From Xylogone sp. PMI_703 (lineage: Eukaryota; Ascomycota; Leotiomycetes): DNA of 64,000 nucleotides. The position numbers and the translations under genes are program-made. The DNA lies in the NCBI GenBank assembly GCA_021399445.1, contig JAJTUQ010000001.1, forward strand, positions 1,860,001 through 1,924,000, read 5' to 3'. This document shows positions 23,097 to 34,359 of this stretch, piece by piece; the first letter of the stretch is position 1, and each line of letters starts with the position of its first letter. Under the pieces are notes generated by a model. It saw only the letters and a program-made list of their open reading frames with translations, was not told the origin of the DNA and made no database searches.

Positions 23097-26000
23097 TCAA
23101 GCAAAATATCTGGGCTCATCGAAAACATGATACTGATGGCCTCGAATTCCCTCACCTCTAAACATGGCCGGGAAGCGCATTCCCTCGGCAACCTCACCTT
23201 CGGGCACTATTTTATTTCTCTCCTTCTCATCGGTGCTTTCAATCTCTCCGACTTTGAACTTGCCTACTTGGATTTCTGTGTCCGTAATAGTCGATCTCGA
23301 TACTCGTGCATAACCTGTCCGCTTCAGGTTCTTGTAAAGAATGTACTCACACCAACGGTCATCATCAGAAGGATCAATATCGTGCATGCCGCTACGTTCA
23401 GAGACGTAGGTATTATAATTTCCTTCAAGCGGCTTAGTGACCAAGTATGACAAAAGAATGGCAGGACGGTTCGTGGAGCCCATTAGATCAGCGAGATAGA
23501 GAGACTGAAGTCTTCGATCCTCCGGATCCTCTTCTTGTCCGGAGTGGAACACGAAAACGTCAACCAGCTCACCGTAGACATCCAGAGTAGCATGAATGGC
23601 TGGTGCCAATTCACCTACCGGTGATGGAAGAAGATGGTGAGTGGAGTTGAGAATTGGGAACTTTGAAAGGAGAGCAGCGCCCCAGGTGTGCTTGTTAGGA
23701 CCTGGTCCATAATCGACATACATGCCCAGATCCTCAGCCAGGAACTGCGTGGTGTCACGGTTACCCATGATAATTCTTTGTAAATCACTCTCAAGGAGAC
23801 CAATAACATCGATTTCGAGCTCTTTGATAATGTCACGCATTCGGTACTCTGAAGACCACATGTCGTTATCCAAGCTGAAATGAATGGTCCAGATCCCGGC
23901 GGTAAAGATCTTGTCGTCCTTGTGATACGGCACGTAGTCATACGTTGGGAAGCGAAGGTAAGCGATTGAAACAGAAAGCAGTTGAAGTACCGCAATAATG
24001 TAGAGATAGTAGGATCGCTGCTTTCGATAGACAGGGGAGCTGCTGGGACGGGTGCGTGGTGTTGCCTGTGCAGAAGAGATAGCGGTGAATACACCGCACC
24101 CGATCAGGAGCATGGTAGTTATCATGACCCAGTCCGTATGTTCTCGAACAAGAGGACCACCCGGTACGAAAGCGTAGGCTACAATCCAAACGTGGAATAA
24201 CACCATAAAGTTATAAACTAGGAAACCAACACCGAAAGAAGTAGCCGGTCTCTTGTGTGCTGCGGAGGTAATGAGAGGAGTGGCCACGGCCATAAGGTAA
24301 AATGCAATAAGAAGTGCGCCATAGAATCCAAACCAGTGGCTGTAAAGAGTGAGGATTGCGGCGCCCACGCAACCAATGCCGTAGAGGGTCCAGCTGCGAG
24401 CAATACCTTCACTGAAGATACCAAATACGAAGCCAGCCCCCATTGCTGCAATAGTCCATGCTCCATGAGGTGCAGCAATGGGTCCTCGAACGGGGAAACC
24501 CTCCCATACCCACAAGATCATAGTACTAGAGTCTGAAAGGAGAGAGTGCAAGCCAAAGAAGAGGCCGCCGAGTCCAAGGCCAGCCAGAACTGGAGAGCCC
24601 TGTTGACGTCCCTGGACCGTTTGATCCATTCTAGCCACTGGGGCCCGGCGCGTGGAACGGAGCACAGCCAGGATCGCAAGGACCAAGCCCGTGCCATTCC
24701 ACCCGCCATTCTGCGCATGGGTGATGGGCCAGATCGGGTTACTCGTCTGCCACGCGAACTTGATAACGGTGGATGCCAGCAAGCCTATCAACCAAGCCGA
24801 GATTTTGATTTCCAGTCGCCCAGGCTGATATACTTCCGAGGTCCAAATCGCGACCCACGCAAAGCACGACATCCAGACGGAGAATCCAACCGTGAACAGT
24901 CTGTACACTGGATCTTCAACCCTGTATGCCAACAAGCCAGCGATGCCAAGGAAATGGACGGCCCTGAGGTTCTTCAGAGCCAATCTTCGAAGTGGTCCGA
25001 TCCCAAGTAAAAATGGGGAAACGGTCGACATCACCAGAGCCTCATAGCCGGAGATGCCCATATGCCATAAGGGGAAGTCTAGCAGTTTTAGTAAGGATCT
25101 TCAAGTGGGACTTTAATTGATACATACACCAGACACAGAGGCCTAGGGAAGTCAAAATGGACCAGAACACAAACTAAGATCGTCAGCCTCAGGTGTATTA
25201 ATCCACTAGCCTGATAACCTACACCGTTGTAGACATCCGCTGCAGCATCGATCGCATCGGGCCAGGAGAAGCCTTGGCCAAAGACTTGACCAATCTGCTT
25301 ATCTTTTCTATATCAAGAAAGATTAGCAAGTGATCGGTGAAGGGAAGGGATAGTCCGGGCCAACATACTCCTTTTCAAGAATCTTATCGGAGACCATTGT
25401 GGAGTTTCTAACAGGAGAACTTTGTTTAGACATATTCATAATTTTTTGTAATCATGGCATTACATATATAGATCTATTTCGGAAGCCAATGAACGTACCC
25501 CTTGCTTGTCCCTTTTACATCCCTAATAACCAGTTCAAATGTGTCAAAATCGAGCACCGTCACCGCATCAAAAGCAACATCAAACAAAATCAAGGACCAC
25601 TCAAAGAAGGCATATGTGGTGTATGCTGCAACTAATCAGTCAAGCCCGACGTTAACAATAGGAAAAGTTCTTACCTCCTGCAACCCTATGTACCTTGTGC
25701 TGGATAAAGAAGTAGACGAGAGGAACTAGAGTACCAAAGAAAGCAGCTGTCAAATATTTTCTATACTTGACTGCCCTTGGGTTGTTAGGACTAAGTGCTA
25801 AGCAACCAAATGTCCATGGTAAAGTAGCGACGAGGTAGGATATCATAAAGATATCGTGCCAATCATGGTCGTCTGTAGATGTGACATATGTCCAACCTCC
25901 ACAAGTGAATGTTCGGAAGATGCCCATGAAGGCTACAAATTTAGGGAGTGAAGAATTCGGCCGAGCCGTAAGAAAATACCACAATGCTACCAGAGCAAAT

Positions 26001-26366
26001 CGAGGGCCTACCATGCTGTTAGAAGCACTACAATGTGTATGTATTCCAATTACCTACCGGATGTCAAAGCAATAAACACCATGAAGAAGGAGCGTTCTGG
26101 GTACCGGTCCCCAATCGTTGCTGAGACGGAGGGGAACCATTCTTGAGGATAGCCATAATATTCATTCTGGACAATCTTATGATAATGAAGAGACATTCCA
26201 ACAATCAAGGCGCTGATAAATGCAGCTGGAGCATTCGTCAATATTGATTGCACATAATCAGAGTTAATTGCACCAGCTCACCATAAGCAAGGACTGTGTG
26301 AGTCCACGATACCCATTTTCCAGAAAATGCGACAAGAACGTCGCCATCTTTGAATTTGGGCGCCAT
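23097..26366 (-). CDS. cwh43: Cwh43 GPI-anchor ceramide remodelling protein
   Basis: Multi-pass ER/plasma-membrane protein that replaces diacylglycerol by ceramide on GPI anchors. I infer eight exons: 26366-26282, 26225-26058, 26007-25675, 25625-25499, 25407-25369, 25307-25223, 25173-25128 and 25078-23097, giving 954 residues with every phase consistent. Exons 5 and 7 are only 39 and 46 nt; exon 7 is needed to restore [20 protein letters not shown]. The N-terminal third is the FRAG1/DRAM/Sfk1-like membrane domain ([20 protein letters not shown] near residue 45). The middle is a long run of hydrophobic segments. The C-terminus is the endonuclease/exonuclease/phosphatase-like domain ([40 protein letters not shown]). 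Yeast, too, has both halves in one protein. Divergent from UTP6 over about 530 bp. Confidence 0.92.
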
Positions 26367-26897
26367 TGTGACTCTATATAAGAAAGTACATTCAAAGCAC
26401 ACCCCTTCCGCGCTGTCCGAAGGGGAATAAAAGAAAGTGTGCGGAACTGGCGCGAAGTAAACAAAAGGTGAGATTCGCGACAGAGAGGGATGAATTGAGT
26501 ATCTATCTGACTCTCGTGGCGTTTACTGGGTACCGTGGCAGCTAGGTCTGCTCGGCATGCTAGGTCCCCATCCGTAATCAGAACGATTACTTAAGTTTAG
26601 GCGAAAGATGGCAGAAACTAAACTCCGGCAGACCGCCTTCACCAAATTGGTTCTGCTGCTATCTCTTTTTGCTACTGCTTGCGCATTGATCATGATAGAA
26701 AACTCCCCTCATTGAGCCGCAAATGTTATAATTATACATGCGGTTACTTCTCAATGCAGGTCCAATGCGAGTATAATTTTCCTGACGTATTATGACCCAC
26801 TGTTTTTTGACAGCTCCACCCTGCTGAACTGGCATACATTATCCCCAAAAAATTCCCGTCGAATAGTTTCTGAGAGCAAAGCTCACAATCTGAAAAA
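26367..26897. other. Divergent promoter region, CWH43 / UTP6
   Basis: About 530 bases shared by two divergent starts. No coding frame; nothing specific recognised. Confidence 0.45.
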
Positions 26898-28188
26898 ATG
26901 TCTGGAGCCTCAGACAAGGCCCGCTATTACCTGGAGCAGGCAATTCCTCAACTACAGGAATTTGAGCAGAAGAAAATATTTACAAAGGTAGGTACAGTTG
27001 TTACTATTGAGTAGGCTTGAAAAGAATCCCGTCGCATGAGACCTCCAGGACTGCATTAACAGGCGCTCTGTACAGGAAGAGATCAGAACACTCGTCAAGA
27101 AGCGCTCTGATTTTGAGCATAGAGTACTCGCGCGAGGCTCCAAACCCGTCGATTTCGCACGATATGCTGCATGGGAAATAGGTCTGGAACAGCTGCGACT
27201 CAAACGATGCAAGCGGTTGCGCATTAAGGGCAGCTCAGCACATGCGGGGCAGGCGCGAGTTTTCAATATCTTTGATAGAGGGACTAGGAAACACCCAGGC
27301 GACCTTACACTATGGATGTCGTACTTGGAATATGCGAGACAAGCTAAGACCACGAAGAAGTTCAAGACCATCTTGACGTCCGCTATAAGACTGCACCCTA
27401 CAAAGCCGGGACTATGGATATATGCAGCTAAATGGATACTGGAGAACGAGGCCGATATGGCTGGAGCGAGAAGTTATATGCAGAGAGGAACAAGATTCTG
27501 CACTACGACTAGAGAGGTGTGGATTGAATATGCAAAACTGGAGATGATATATCTTGCAAAGATCGCTCTGCGAAGAAAAATATTGGGGTTAGATGTTGAC
27601 ACACCAGTTCAACAGCTGCAAGAGAAGGGCGAAGAGGCAGATGAGGAGGGATTCAATGCAACAGAGGATATGATCTCCATTCCGGAGTTCAAGACTCCTC
27701 AGATACGACGGACAGCGGTTGACGGTATTGATGTCGACACTGAAGCAGTGAAAGATCCAATGGCCACGCCTGCACTAAACGGTGCTATCCCACTCGCAAT
27801 ATTCGATGCTGCAAGAAAACAGCCCTTCTTCTGCGCTTCTGCTGCAGCCGATTTCTTCGATATGTTCTCAGCATTTACACAAGTCGCTTGCATGTCACGG
27901 ATCCTACAACACGTGCTTGATTGCATGAAGGAGTCATACCCCGCGGATGCATTTACTTGCGATTGTTACATTCGACAACCTTTTATTCATCTTCTAATTA
28001 CTTCACCCGAGTTCCCAATGGCGCTCTCATTAGCCTTGACTAGGCTGAAGGAGTCCATGGATGTTGTGAAGGATAAGAACGTTCTGGTTGATAGGAGCAA
28101 GACCTGGATTAATCGTCTATTAGCTTCAGATAAATTAGATCCAGGCCTTCGGAAGGTACTCAGTCATACCATGAAGAAGCTAGAGTAA
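26898..28188 (+). CDS. utp6: U3 snoRNP-associated protein Utp6
   Basis: Component of the UTP-B part of the small-subunit processome, needed for 18S pre-rRNA cleavage in the nucleolus. Exons 26898-26987 and 27076-28188, 400 residues, intron 88 nt. The conserved N-terminus starts MSGASDKARYYLEQAIPQL with a helical block running across the intron (KKIFTK|EEIRTLVKKRSDFEHR). HAT-type helical repeats follow at about 75-220, including LTLWMSYLEYARQ, LWIYAAKWILENEAD and REVWIEYAKLEMIYL. The last 150 residues are helical without clear motifs. Length is close to other fungal Utp6. A second possible acceptor 13 nt upstream would break the frame, so the later one is used. Confidence 0.92.
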
Positions 28189-28628
28189 TTTAATATTGTC
28201 CTGATACCAAAATCTTTTCATTCCCCTTAAAAATCTCTTGTATATAAGCTAGAATACGTCTTAGGAGTTCAATAACCTGGACAAAATAGGATAAGATGGG
28301 ATGCATGGGAGTCAGGAGTACAAAAGAGTTCATAAAAAAGTTCGAAAATACAATGAAGTCATTCACTGGGATTCCTAGAGCCACTTATGGCAAATCTACC
28401 TAGGAGCCTGCCTCATCCCAACTAGCATGTTTCTCATATCTAACATGAAAGACCTGGCCAAACCATTTGCTCGTTTTTGTTTTTGCTTCACCATAGACCA
28501 AACGCCTGTTATGCATAGCATAATCCTTCGTCCCTGCCCATTGTGCCCTGTACTACTACTTTCTCAGTGATAACCTCGAAATATTAGTCTCGGTGTTTCT
28601 GACCACCAGTCCTCAAGTTCCCCCCACC
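28189..28628. other. Convergent 3' intergenic region
   Basis: About 440 bases between the UTP6 and eIF3e stops; 3' UTRs presumed, no coding signal. Confidence 0.5.
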
Positions 28629-30037
28629 TTACTTGGCAACAGCAGCACTCAAAACCTGCGTTCTAAAGAATCCACCCTTTGTTCTCTCAATTACTTGCTG
28701 GTACACACTGCTGGGGGGATGGTTCATGACGACCGTTCCCTCCTTGTAATCGATCTTCGCATCGACTCTTGTATCTCTGATAAGATTAACAATCCACTTC
28801 TCACCCTCATCTTGGCTAAGCCCTAACCGGGTGCTCAGATCCTTGATATCAATCCTCTGGTGGATCTTGCAGTAACTCTCGGAAATGAGATGTCTGGCAG
28901 CTTCGACGAATGCGTCAGCAGCAGAGACAAGGAAGAAATCTGATCGAAGAACCTCTTCGGCCTCAGAGAGTTTCTTCTGGGCTTCCTCGAAGTCGAAATC
29001 GATATACAGCGCCTTGATGAAATCGGTGACGGGATCGGAGTATTCGTAATTCTCCTGCTTAACGATCCGAACGACATCCTTGAGCTGCTTCTGATACTGG
29101 CCCGTGTTCCGTGTTCGGTTGCGGTTGGTGATAACTGCTGCAGTAAGGTATCTCAAGATCCACGGGCAAGCGGTCTGGATGGTGTTGATGAAGGGGGCAG
29201 AGAAGAAGAGTTCGCACAGGGTTTCACGCGCGGGTTCGTAGTTGAAGAAGGGGAAGAGAGACCAGTGGATCAGCCATGTTCGGTGGTTCAGTTGTGCGAG
29301 AGGGTTGTTGAATAATTTGGTATCAATCGACTCCTTGACCTTCTGGACTTCTTCCATTGCGGACTCCCAGTTTGTCGTGAGAATCTCAGAAGCCAACTTG
29401 CCCCATGTTGCAGCGGAGACTTTGTCATTATCCGTGGATAGAACTCGGAATTGGTAGAGAAGCTCGGCGGCGGCTTGGTAGTTACCGCAGCTGTATTGGA
29501 AGTTACCAAAGTCGTACAAGACATTCACCATCTCGATGGTGACCTAATTTAAATCAGCATCCGTACATTCATAACACCCTCATCTTATAAAAAGTGCCAA
29601 AAATTCAAGTGGGGCAAGACACATACCCCATGTTCCTTCTTCAAGAACTCCAAGTTGGCAACCTTATCACTCCTCAAACTATTCACTACATCTTCTCTCC
29701 CCAAGAGATCCGTGATTTTCTCGCTCTCCTGATTGAACTGCTCCAGACGATCCAGAACTTCCTGTCTATTGGTCGCAAACTCCGCGGGCGGCTCCTCCAA
29801 GTTATTCATCTCGCAATACAGACTGGCCACATAGTCGGTCATGTTCGTCTTCTTGAGCAACTCATATTTGGCCTTGGTGATCTCGGGCGTGGGATCCTCC
29901 TCCTGGTCGGCAACAAACTGCAGCAAGGGAAATATTAAATGTCTATCGAGATGGGTGACGAGCTTGGGGAGTAAATCGTATTCTTTGGCAACTTCCTCGG
30001 GCGTTTTAGACGCCCCGTTGGTCGCCGCGGTGGCCAT
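28629..30037 (-). CDS. int6: Eukaryotic translation initiation factor 3 subunit E
   Basis: eIF3e (INT6), a PCI-domain subunit of the initiation factor that loads mRNA on the 40S ribosome. Exons 30037-29627 and 29543-28629, 441 residues, intron 83 nt in phase 0 restoring [17 protein letters not shown]. The N-terminus ([22 protein letters not shown]) is the conserved eIF3e N domain. A helical repeat region follows, with [16 protein letters not shown] and the PCI domain at about 240-420 ([20 protein letters not shown], then the winged helix with [20 protein letters not shown]). Length matches fungal orthologues. It shares a 267 bp divergent promoter with mL49. Confidence 0.96.
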
Positions 30038-30304
30038 GATTTCTTTTGCGCGACTGTTCCGTTGGGAAGTTCAGAAAGTCGGGTTTTCTTGGTGGGGTTG
30101 TTGGTGGGCAGGGCCTTTCAAATCTATCCCAGCTTTTACGCAGTCGAACTTTGACGATTGTGTGCGCCCGCCTGATTTTGCGCTAGTAAGCTAGCGCGGG
30201 TGACAGGGGTTGTGGAATTTTAGGATGTTCCGAGGAACGACCTGTGTGATATTTTGGATATCTGGAGGTGGAATATTGCGGCTGCAGCAGCATAGCATTC
30301 AACA
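30038..30304. promoter_or_regulatory. Bidirectional promoter, eIF3e / mL49
   Basis: Only 267 bases separate two divergent ATGs of translation genes, cytosolic and mitochondrial, so their control elements must overlap or abut. No single motif stands out. Confidence 0.55.
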
Positions 30305-30789
30305 ATGGCTTCCTCAATGCCAATGTACTTCCTTCGCCCGCTATCTCTGCCCAGATCAGCTACTCTCACACGATTTCTCGGTATCTCAAGACTCTCTACA
30401 AGTACTAGCACCACCTCAACGCCCGCTGCCACCACTACTACTCCCACCAAAGGCACTGCGCTACCCTACAGAATATCTCGAACACCGTCGAAGAACCTTC
30501 CCATATACTTGCTCGCTAAAGCTGGTGGGAACTTGAAGCAGACCAAGATCAGGAAAATTGAGGGAAATATCGGGGCATTGAAGTCAGACTTGCAACAAGC
30601 ACTGGGGTTGGGAGAGAAGGAGGTGGTAATCAATCAGTTGACGAAGCATATTATTATAAAGGTATGTGGGCGATAGTTTCGAAGTCACTATTTAAGTGAT
30701 AGCAAAGGTAGCATGAATTAAAACTAACCGCGAGCCAGGGCTGGAAGAAACCAGAAGTAACCAAATTCTTAGAAGAGAGGCAGTTCTGA
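30305..30789 (+). CDS. img2: Mitochondrial large ribosomal subunit protein mL49 (Img2)
   Basis: Small protein of the mitochondrial large ribosomal subunit. Exons 30305-30661 and 30739-30789 give 135 residues. The first 50 residues are Ser/Thr/Pro/Arg-rich, a typical matrix-targeting sequence (RPLSLPRSATLTRFLGISR). The Img2/mL49 domain follows: PYRISRTPSKNLPIYLLAKAGG, then TKIRKIEGNIGALKSDLQ, then VINQLTKHIIIKGWKKPEV across the intron, ending FLEERQF. Without splicing the frame would end in four residues and lose the conserved GW(K) strand. Confidence 0.93.
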
Positions 30790-31227
30790 ATATTATGAAA
30801 ATAGTCAGGGTCCTACACTATGAAGTATGTAAATGAAGTCAGATGAAAGAGCATAGATGGATCTGGGGTATAGAATTCGCCAATTTTAGTTACTAATTAG
30901 CCTAATCTCTGCAACATGGCAGGACGAGGAAACAATGGCGCCTATATGTACAATAACTCATTTGCTTGTCTCTCAGAATACCCACATCTAGAGAGCACTA
31001 AAACAACCCACCATCATCAATTGTACAACAGTTCAAATGCAATGAAACACGATCCGCCAACCTAAGTGACACATAACCGCAGCATAAAACATGCCTCATG
31101 GACAGCAGATTTCTCCAGCCTTCATCTAACGCCAATTCCGCAAGCTACTTGAAAAAACAAGTTATGCTATGTCTATGGAGCGTGATACAATAAAAAAACA
31201 AGGAAAAGGATATAGTACTACTTTCAA
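30790..31227. other. Convergent 3' intergenic region
   Basis: About 440 bases between the mL49 and SWI1 stops; 3' UTRs presumed. Nothing else seen. Confidence 0.5.
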
Positions 31228-34200
31228 TCATTTATCCAATCCCGCATACACACATAAGTGCTTCAGCACACCCTGAAGTCTTGGCTGGACTATCTTGAGT
31301 GCATCCAGGAGACCTTCCTTGGGAGGCAAACTAGATAGTGGGATTGAAGATTTGGGATCATCTGGATCGCGGACTTTCTCTGCTAACCGCCGTAGAACAG
31401 AAATGCCACTGAGAGTGATTTGCTGTAGAACCTCATCTTCAACGCCTTTTGCAACAGGCTGCTGTCCCCGTTGGTGTGGAACCTGCGGCGTCGCATCCAG
31501 ACACAACTGCACAGTGAGTCGACAGAGGTTCTGCGCAAAGCCATCCTCTGATGTTAACCATGATTTGGCTATGCCAGATTCGAATCCTGGCGCTAAACTT
31601 GACAGTATATCAGCGGCCAGCATTCCCTGCATCAAATATGGCTTTCGCGCTTCCAGGATCATTGCCAAGTTTGACTTCTTTCCATCTTGTCTATAATCAG
31701 GAATAGGTGATATTGCCAGCCCGAAAGATCTGGTCAAAAGGTCATATGGTGGAGAGGACGTAACGTCATCAGAAAATATCTCTCTATAAAACTTTCGATT
31801 CGGTTCATCTCTAGCCAAAAGTTTCGCCAAACTATCGACAGCAGGAGGGAGATATCGATGAAATGATGGATCATAAGTAGCAAATATAACTTTCTCCAAG
31901 CCGTTAACATTTGGGGGAGGAGATGGCGCAAATGCGAGAAGGAAATGAAGCAGACACAGACCCTGCTCCCGGCCTGGTAACTCGATTGCTTGAGCAAGGT
32001 TAGACAAAAATATTATAATATCCTTCATGAAGTCAAGTGTGTTCAGATTCGTCCGAAGTAACATATTCCGGGTGCCGAGATGTTTTATCACGCTGCAGAG
32101 AAAATTTATAACCGTCTCGTCCGTCAGTAGAGCATGATTCGATTCGTAGAATGACAGATTCCTCATGATCGTGGTTATGCATATAAGTTTCTCAATAGAT
32201 CGATCAAGCTCATACTCGATACTACCAAAAACAGGAACGTCTTGCAAGGTATCATGTTCTGATCGACAAGCACGTACCACATCCTCATAAGTATTGATGG
32301 TTAAATCATCTGAGACCTCTGGAGCATATTCGACCAGCAGCTCTACCTGAGCCTCAGCACAGTCAATGAGTGTCTCCACCAAATCCTCACAAGCTCTTAA
32401 ATCAAGCTGAAGTCGTGGTTCTACAGAAATCAGAGCCAAACTGTCCAGTGCCAACCGAACCTCAGCATGTATACCGCTGGCTAGGGACATTGTCAAAGCA
32501 TGGATGTCAATGGTCCCCATATCAGCAACACTTGGGTGGTCTGGTCTGAATTGACCAATGGCAGTACCCAGTCGTAACAACTGGCCTATGTCATGACCAC
32601 CGTAAGTCTCTGGAATACGAACTTTAGGTTTTAGTATAGGAGATAGCGCGAATTCTTTGGGCGCTGGAGGTTCTGGAGCCAGATCCGCCTGGGCTGCAGG
32701 CAAGCTAGCCCCTCGAGTACTGGCAGGTGTAGGCGTCTGAGTAAGGGTACCATTTGGAGCCAAGGAGTCGGATCTTGAAATACTACCCCGACCTTGAGAT
32801 GCCATATGTTGCTGGCCAGGCACAGGAGTTGGAGTGGAGAATCCGTTGAGAGAAGATTGAGGGCGATGCATGGGCGTCATTTGCTTGACAGGCGTAGACT
32901 GAGCCGCCTGCTGTAAATGTGCCTGCTGTTGGAGGGGTTGCTGAGCCATCTGCTGTTGCTGACGCTGCTGCTGAGCCTGCAAGAACTGCTGGTTCTGTTG
33001 CATCTGAAGCTGAGGGTTCATCTGCTTGGTAGGAGACATCTGTTGGCCTGGCATACCGACATTTGTCCCCATACCTTGTTGCATCATGGCAACACGATTA
33101 CGCTGCTGTGAGGCCCAAGCCTCTTCAAACATGAGTAGGTTCCGTTCATAGTGTCCTTTAAGCTGTTGAGGTGCACTTTGGTGCTGTATTGGGTGGAATT
33201 GTAAAGCTTGCGATACTTGCGGCCAAAGGTTCTGTTGTGTAACTTTTCTATACCCTCCGAGTCTTTGAACTGCCATATAAAGCATGACTAGATTGATTTG
33301 GCGATCACCGACAATAGGATTGAGATCCAGAGGTAGCTGTTTTGACTGCATGAATGAGACCAGTTGTTTCATGAATGACTCTGGGTTAGCAGGTCTCTGC
33401 ATAGGCATTTGTTGTGGCCGCATGCCCGCAAACTGCCCATTAGCCCCTTGCATCGGCGGTTTTACTAAGGGATTAACATTTGGTGACATGTTTTGTCCTC
33501 GAGCCTGCGCCTGCAACATGTTGGACTGCTGGATTTGCTGTTGCAGCCGCATATGGTACAACATCTTTTGTTGCTCTACCGTTTGTTGCTGGGGTTGTTG
33601 GGGGGTCTGTGGCTGCGGTTGTTGTTGACCATACATGTTATGTTGTTGTAGATGAGGCTGTTGCATCTGGGATGCCGCCATGGGGTTTTGTGGGGGTGCT
33701 GAGGATCGGCCTTGAGAAGACGTGAAGTTCTGATTGAAACCGGGTGCAAAGGCATTATTCGGCATGTACATGTTCTGTGGCCCATCTACTCGACCGTGTT
33801 CAGAGTGGACTGGCGATCCCTGGCCTGAAAATTGTTGACCAACTGGTGAGAAGGGATGCGGAGAAGCCGTGGACACGCGTTGTGGCACACCGGTAGATCG
33901 CAATTGATTCCCGAGTATAGGTGACGGGCTTGCATTTGCCGATCCATTTTGCAAATGTGAGTAGGCAGTCTGTTGCGGTGTGTGTTGAGCAAGATTATTA
34001 GGCTGGAATCCGGGGTAGGCATTCTGCTGGGGAGTTTCAGATCGAGGTTGAGCAATCATCCCGGGAGTCTGGCGTGGAGATGTTGCCATACCACTCTCGG
34101 TAGGCCTGGGTCTCTTGGAAGGGATGACTTGGTTGGTTTGGTATACAGGTTGATTGAAGGAAGGAGAGGGATTGCGCATGCCGCCATTTTGCATCTGCTG

Positions 34201-34359
34201 CAGCTGCTGGTTCTGGAACTGCGACGGGTCGAAGGAGGATAGATTCGTCATAAAAGCGGAGGGATTAAGCATGCCGGCTCCGGCATTGGGGTCGTTAAGA
34301 TGGTTGAAGCCTGCGCCATTGTGGTTTTGGACGGCAGCGTCGTTCATCCAGGAGCTCAT
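31228..34359 (-). CDS. swi1: SWI/SNF complex subunit Swi1 (ARID domain)
   Basis: DNA-binding subunit of the SWI/SNF chromatin remodeller. A single open frame of 1043 residues with ATG at 34359. The N-terminal 320 residues are Asn/Gln/Pro/Met-rich low complexity (QQQPQPQTPQQPQQQ). The ARID/BRIGHT domain is at about 329-425 (FMQSKQLPLDLNPIVGDR, then LYMAVQRLGGYRKVT, then WPQVSQALQF, ending HYERNLLMFEE). A second Gln-rich run with uninterrupted Q tracts lies at about 450-530, then Ser/Thr/Pro-rich sequence. The last 430 residues are a folded, helical, armadillo-like region conserved in fungal Swi1 orthologues. Large intergenic space upstream (34360-38309) hints at complex control. Confidence 0.92.
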   Translation of the reverse strand: MSSWMNDAAVQNHNGAGFNHLNDPNAGAGMLNPSAFMTNLSSFDPSQFQNQQLQQMQNGGMRNPSPSFNQPVYQTNQVIPSKRPRPTESGMATSPRQTPGMIAQPRSETPQQNAYPGFQPNNLAQHTPQQTAYSHLQNGSANASPSPILGNQLRSTGVPQRVSTASPHPFSPVGQQFSGQGSPVHSEHGRVDGPQNMYMPNNAFAPGFNQNFTSSQGRSSAPPQNPMAASQMQQPHLQQHNMYGQQQPQPQTPQQPQQQTVEQQKMLYHMRLQQQIQQSNMLQAQARGQNMSPNVNPLVKPPMQGANGQFAGMRPQQMPMQRPANPESFMKQLVSFMQSKQLPLDLNPIVGDRQINLVMLYMAVQRLGGYRKVTQQNLWPQVSQALQFHPIQHQSAPQQLKGHYERNLLMFEEAWASQQRNRVAMMQQGMGTNVGMPGQQMSPTKQMNPQLQMQQNQQFLQAQQQRQQQQMAQQPLQQQAHLQQAAQSTPVKQMTPMHRPQSSLNGFSTPTPVPGQQHMASQGRGSISRSDSLAPNGTLTQTPTPASTRGASLPAAQADLAPEPPAPKEFALSPILKPKVRIPETYGGHDIGQLLRLGTAIGQFRPDHPSVADMGTIDIHALTMSLASGIHAEVRLALDSLALISVEPRLQLDLRACEDLVETLIDCAEAQVELLVEYAPEVSDDLTINTYEDVVRACRSEHDTLQDVPVFGSIEYELDRSIEKLICITTIMRNLSFYESNHALLTDETVINFLCSVIKHLGTRNMLLRTNLNTLDFMKDIIIFLSNLAQAIELPGREQGLCLLHFLLAFAPSPPPNVNGLEKVIFATYDPSFHRYLPPAVDSLAKLLARDEPNRKFYREIFSDDVTSSPPYDLLTRSFGLAISPIPDYRQDGKKSNLAMILEARKPYLMQGMLAADILSSLAPGFESGIAKSWLTSEDGFAQNLCRLTVQLCLDATPQVPHQRGQQPVAKGVEDEVLQQITLSGISVLRRLAEKVRDPDDPKSSIPLSSLPPKEGLLDALKIVQPRLQGVLKHLCVYAGLDK

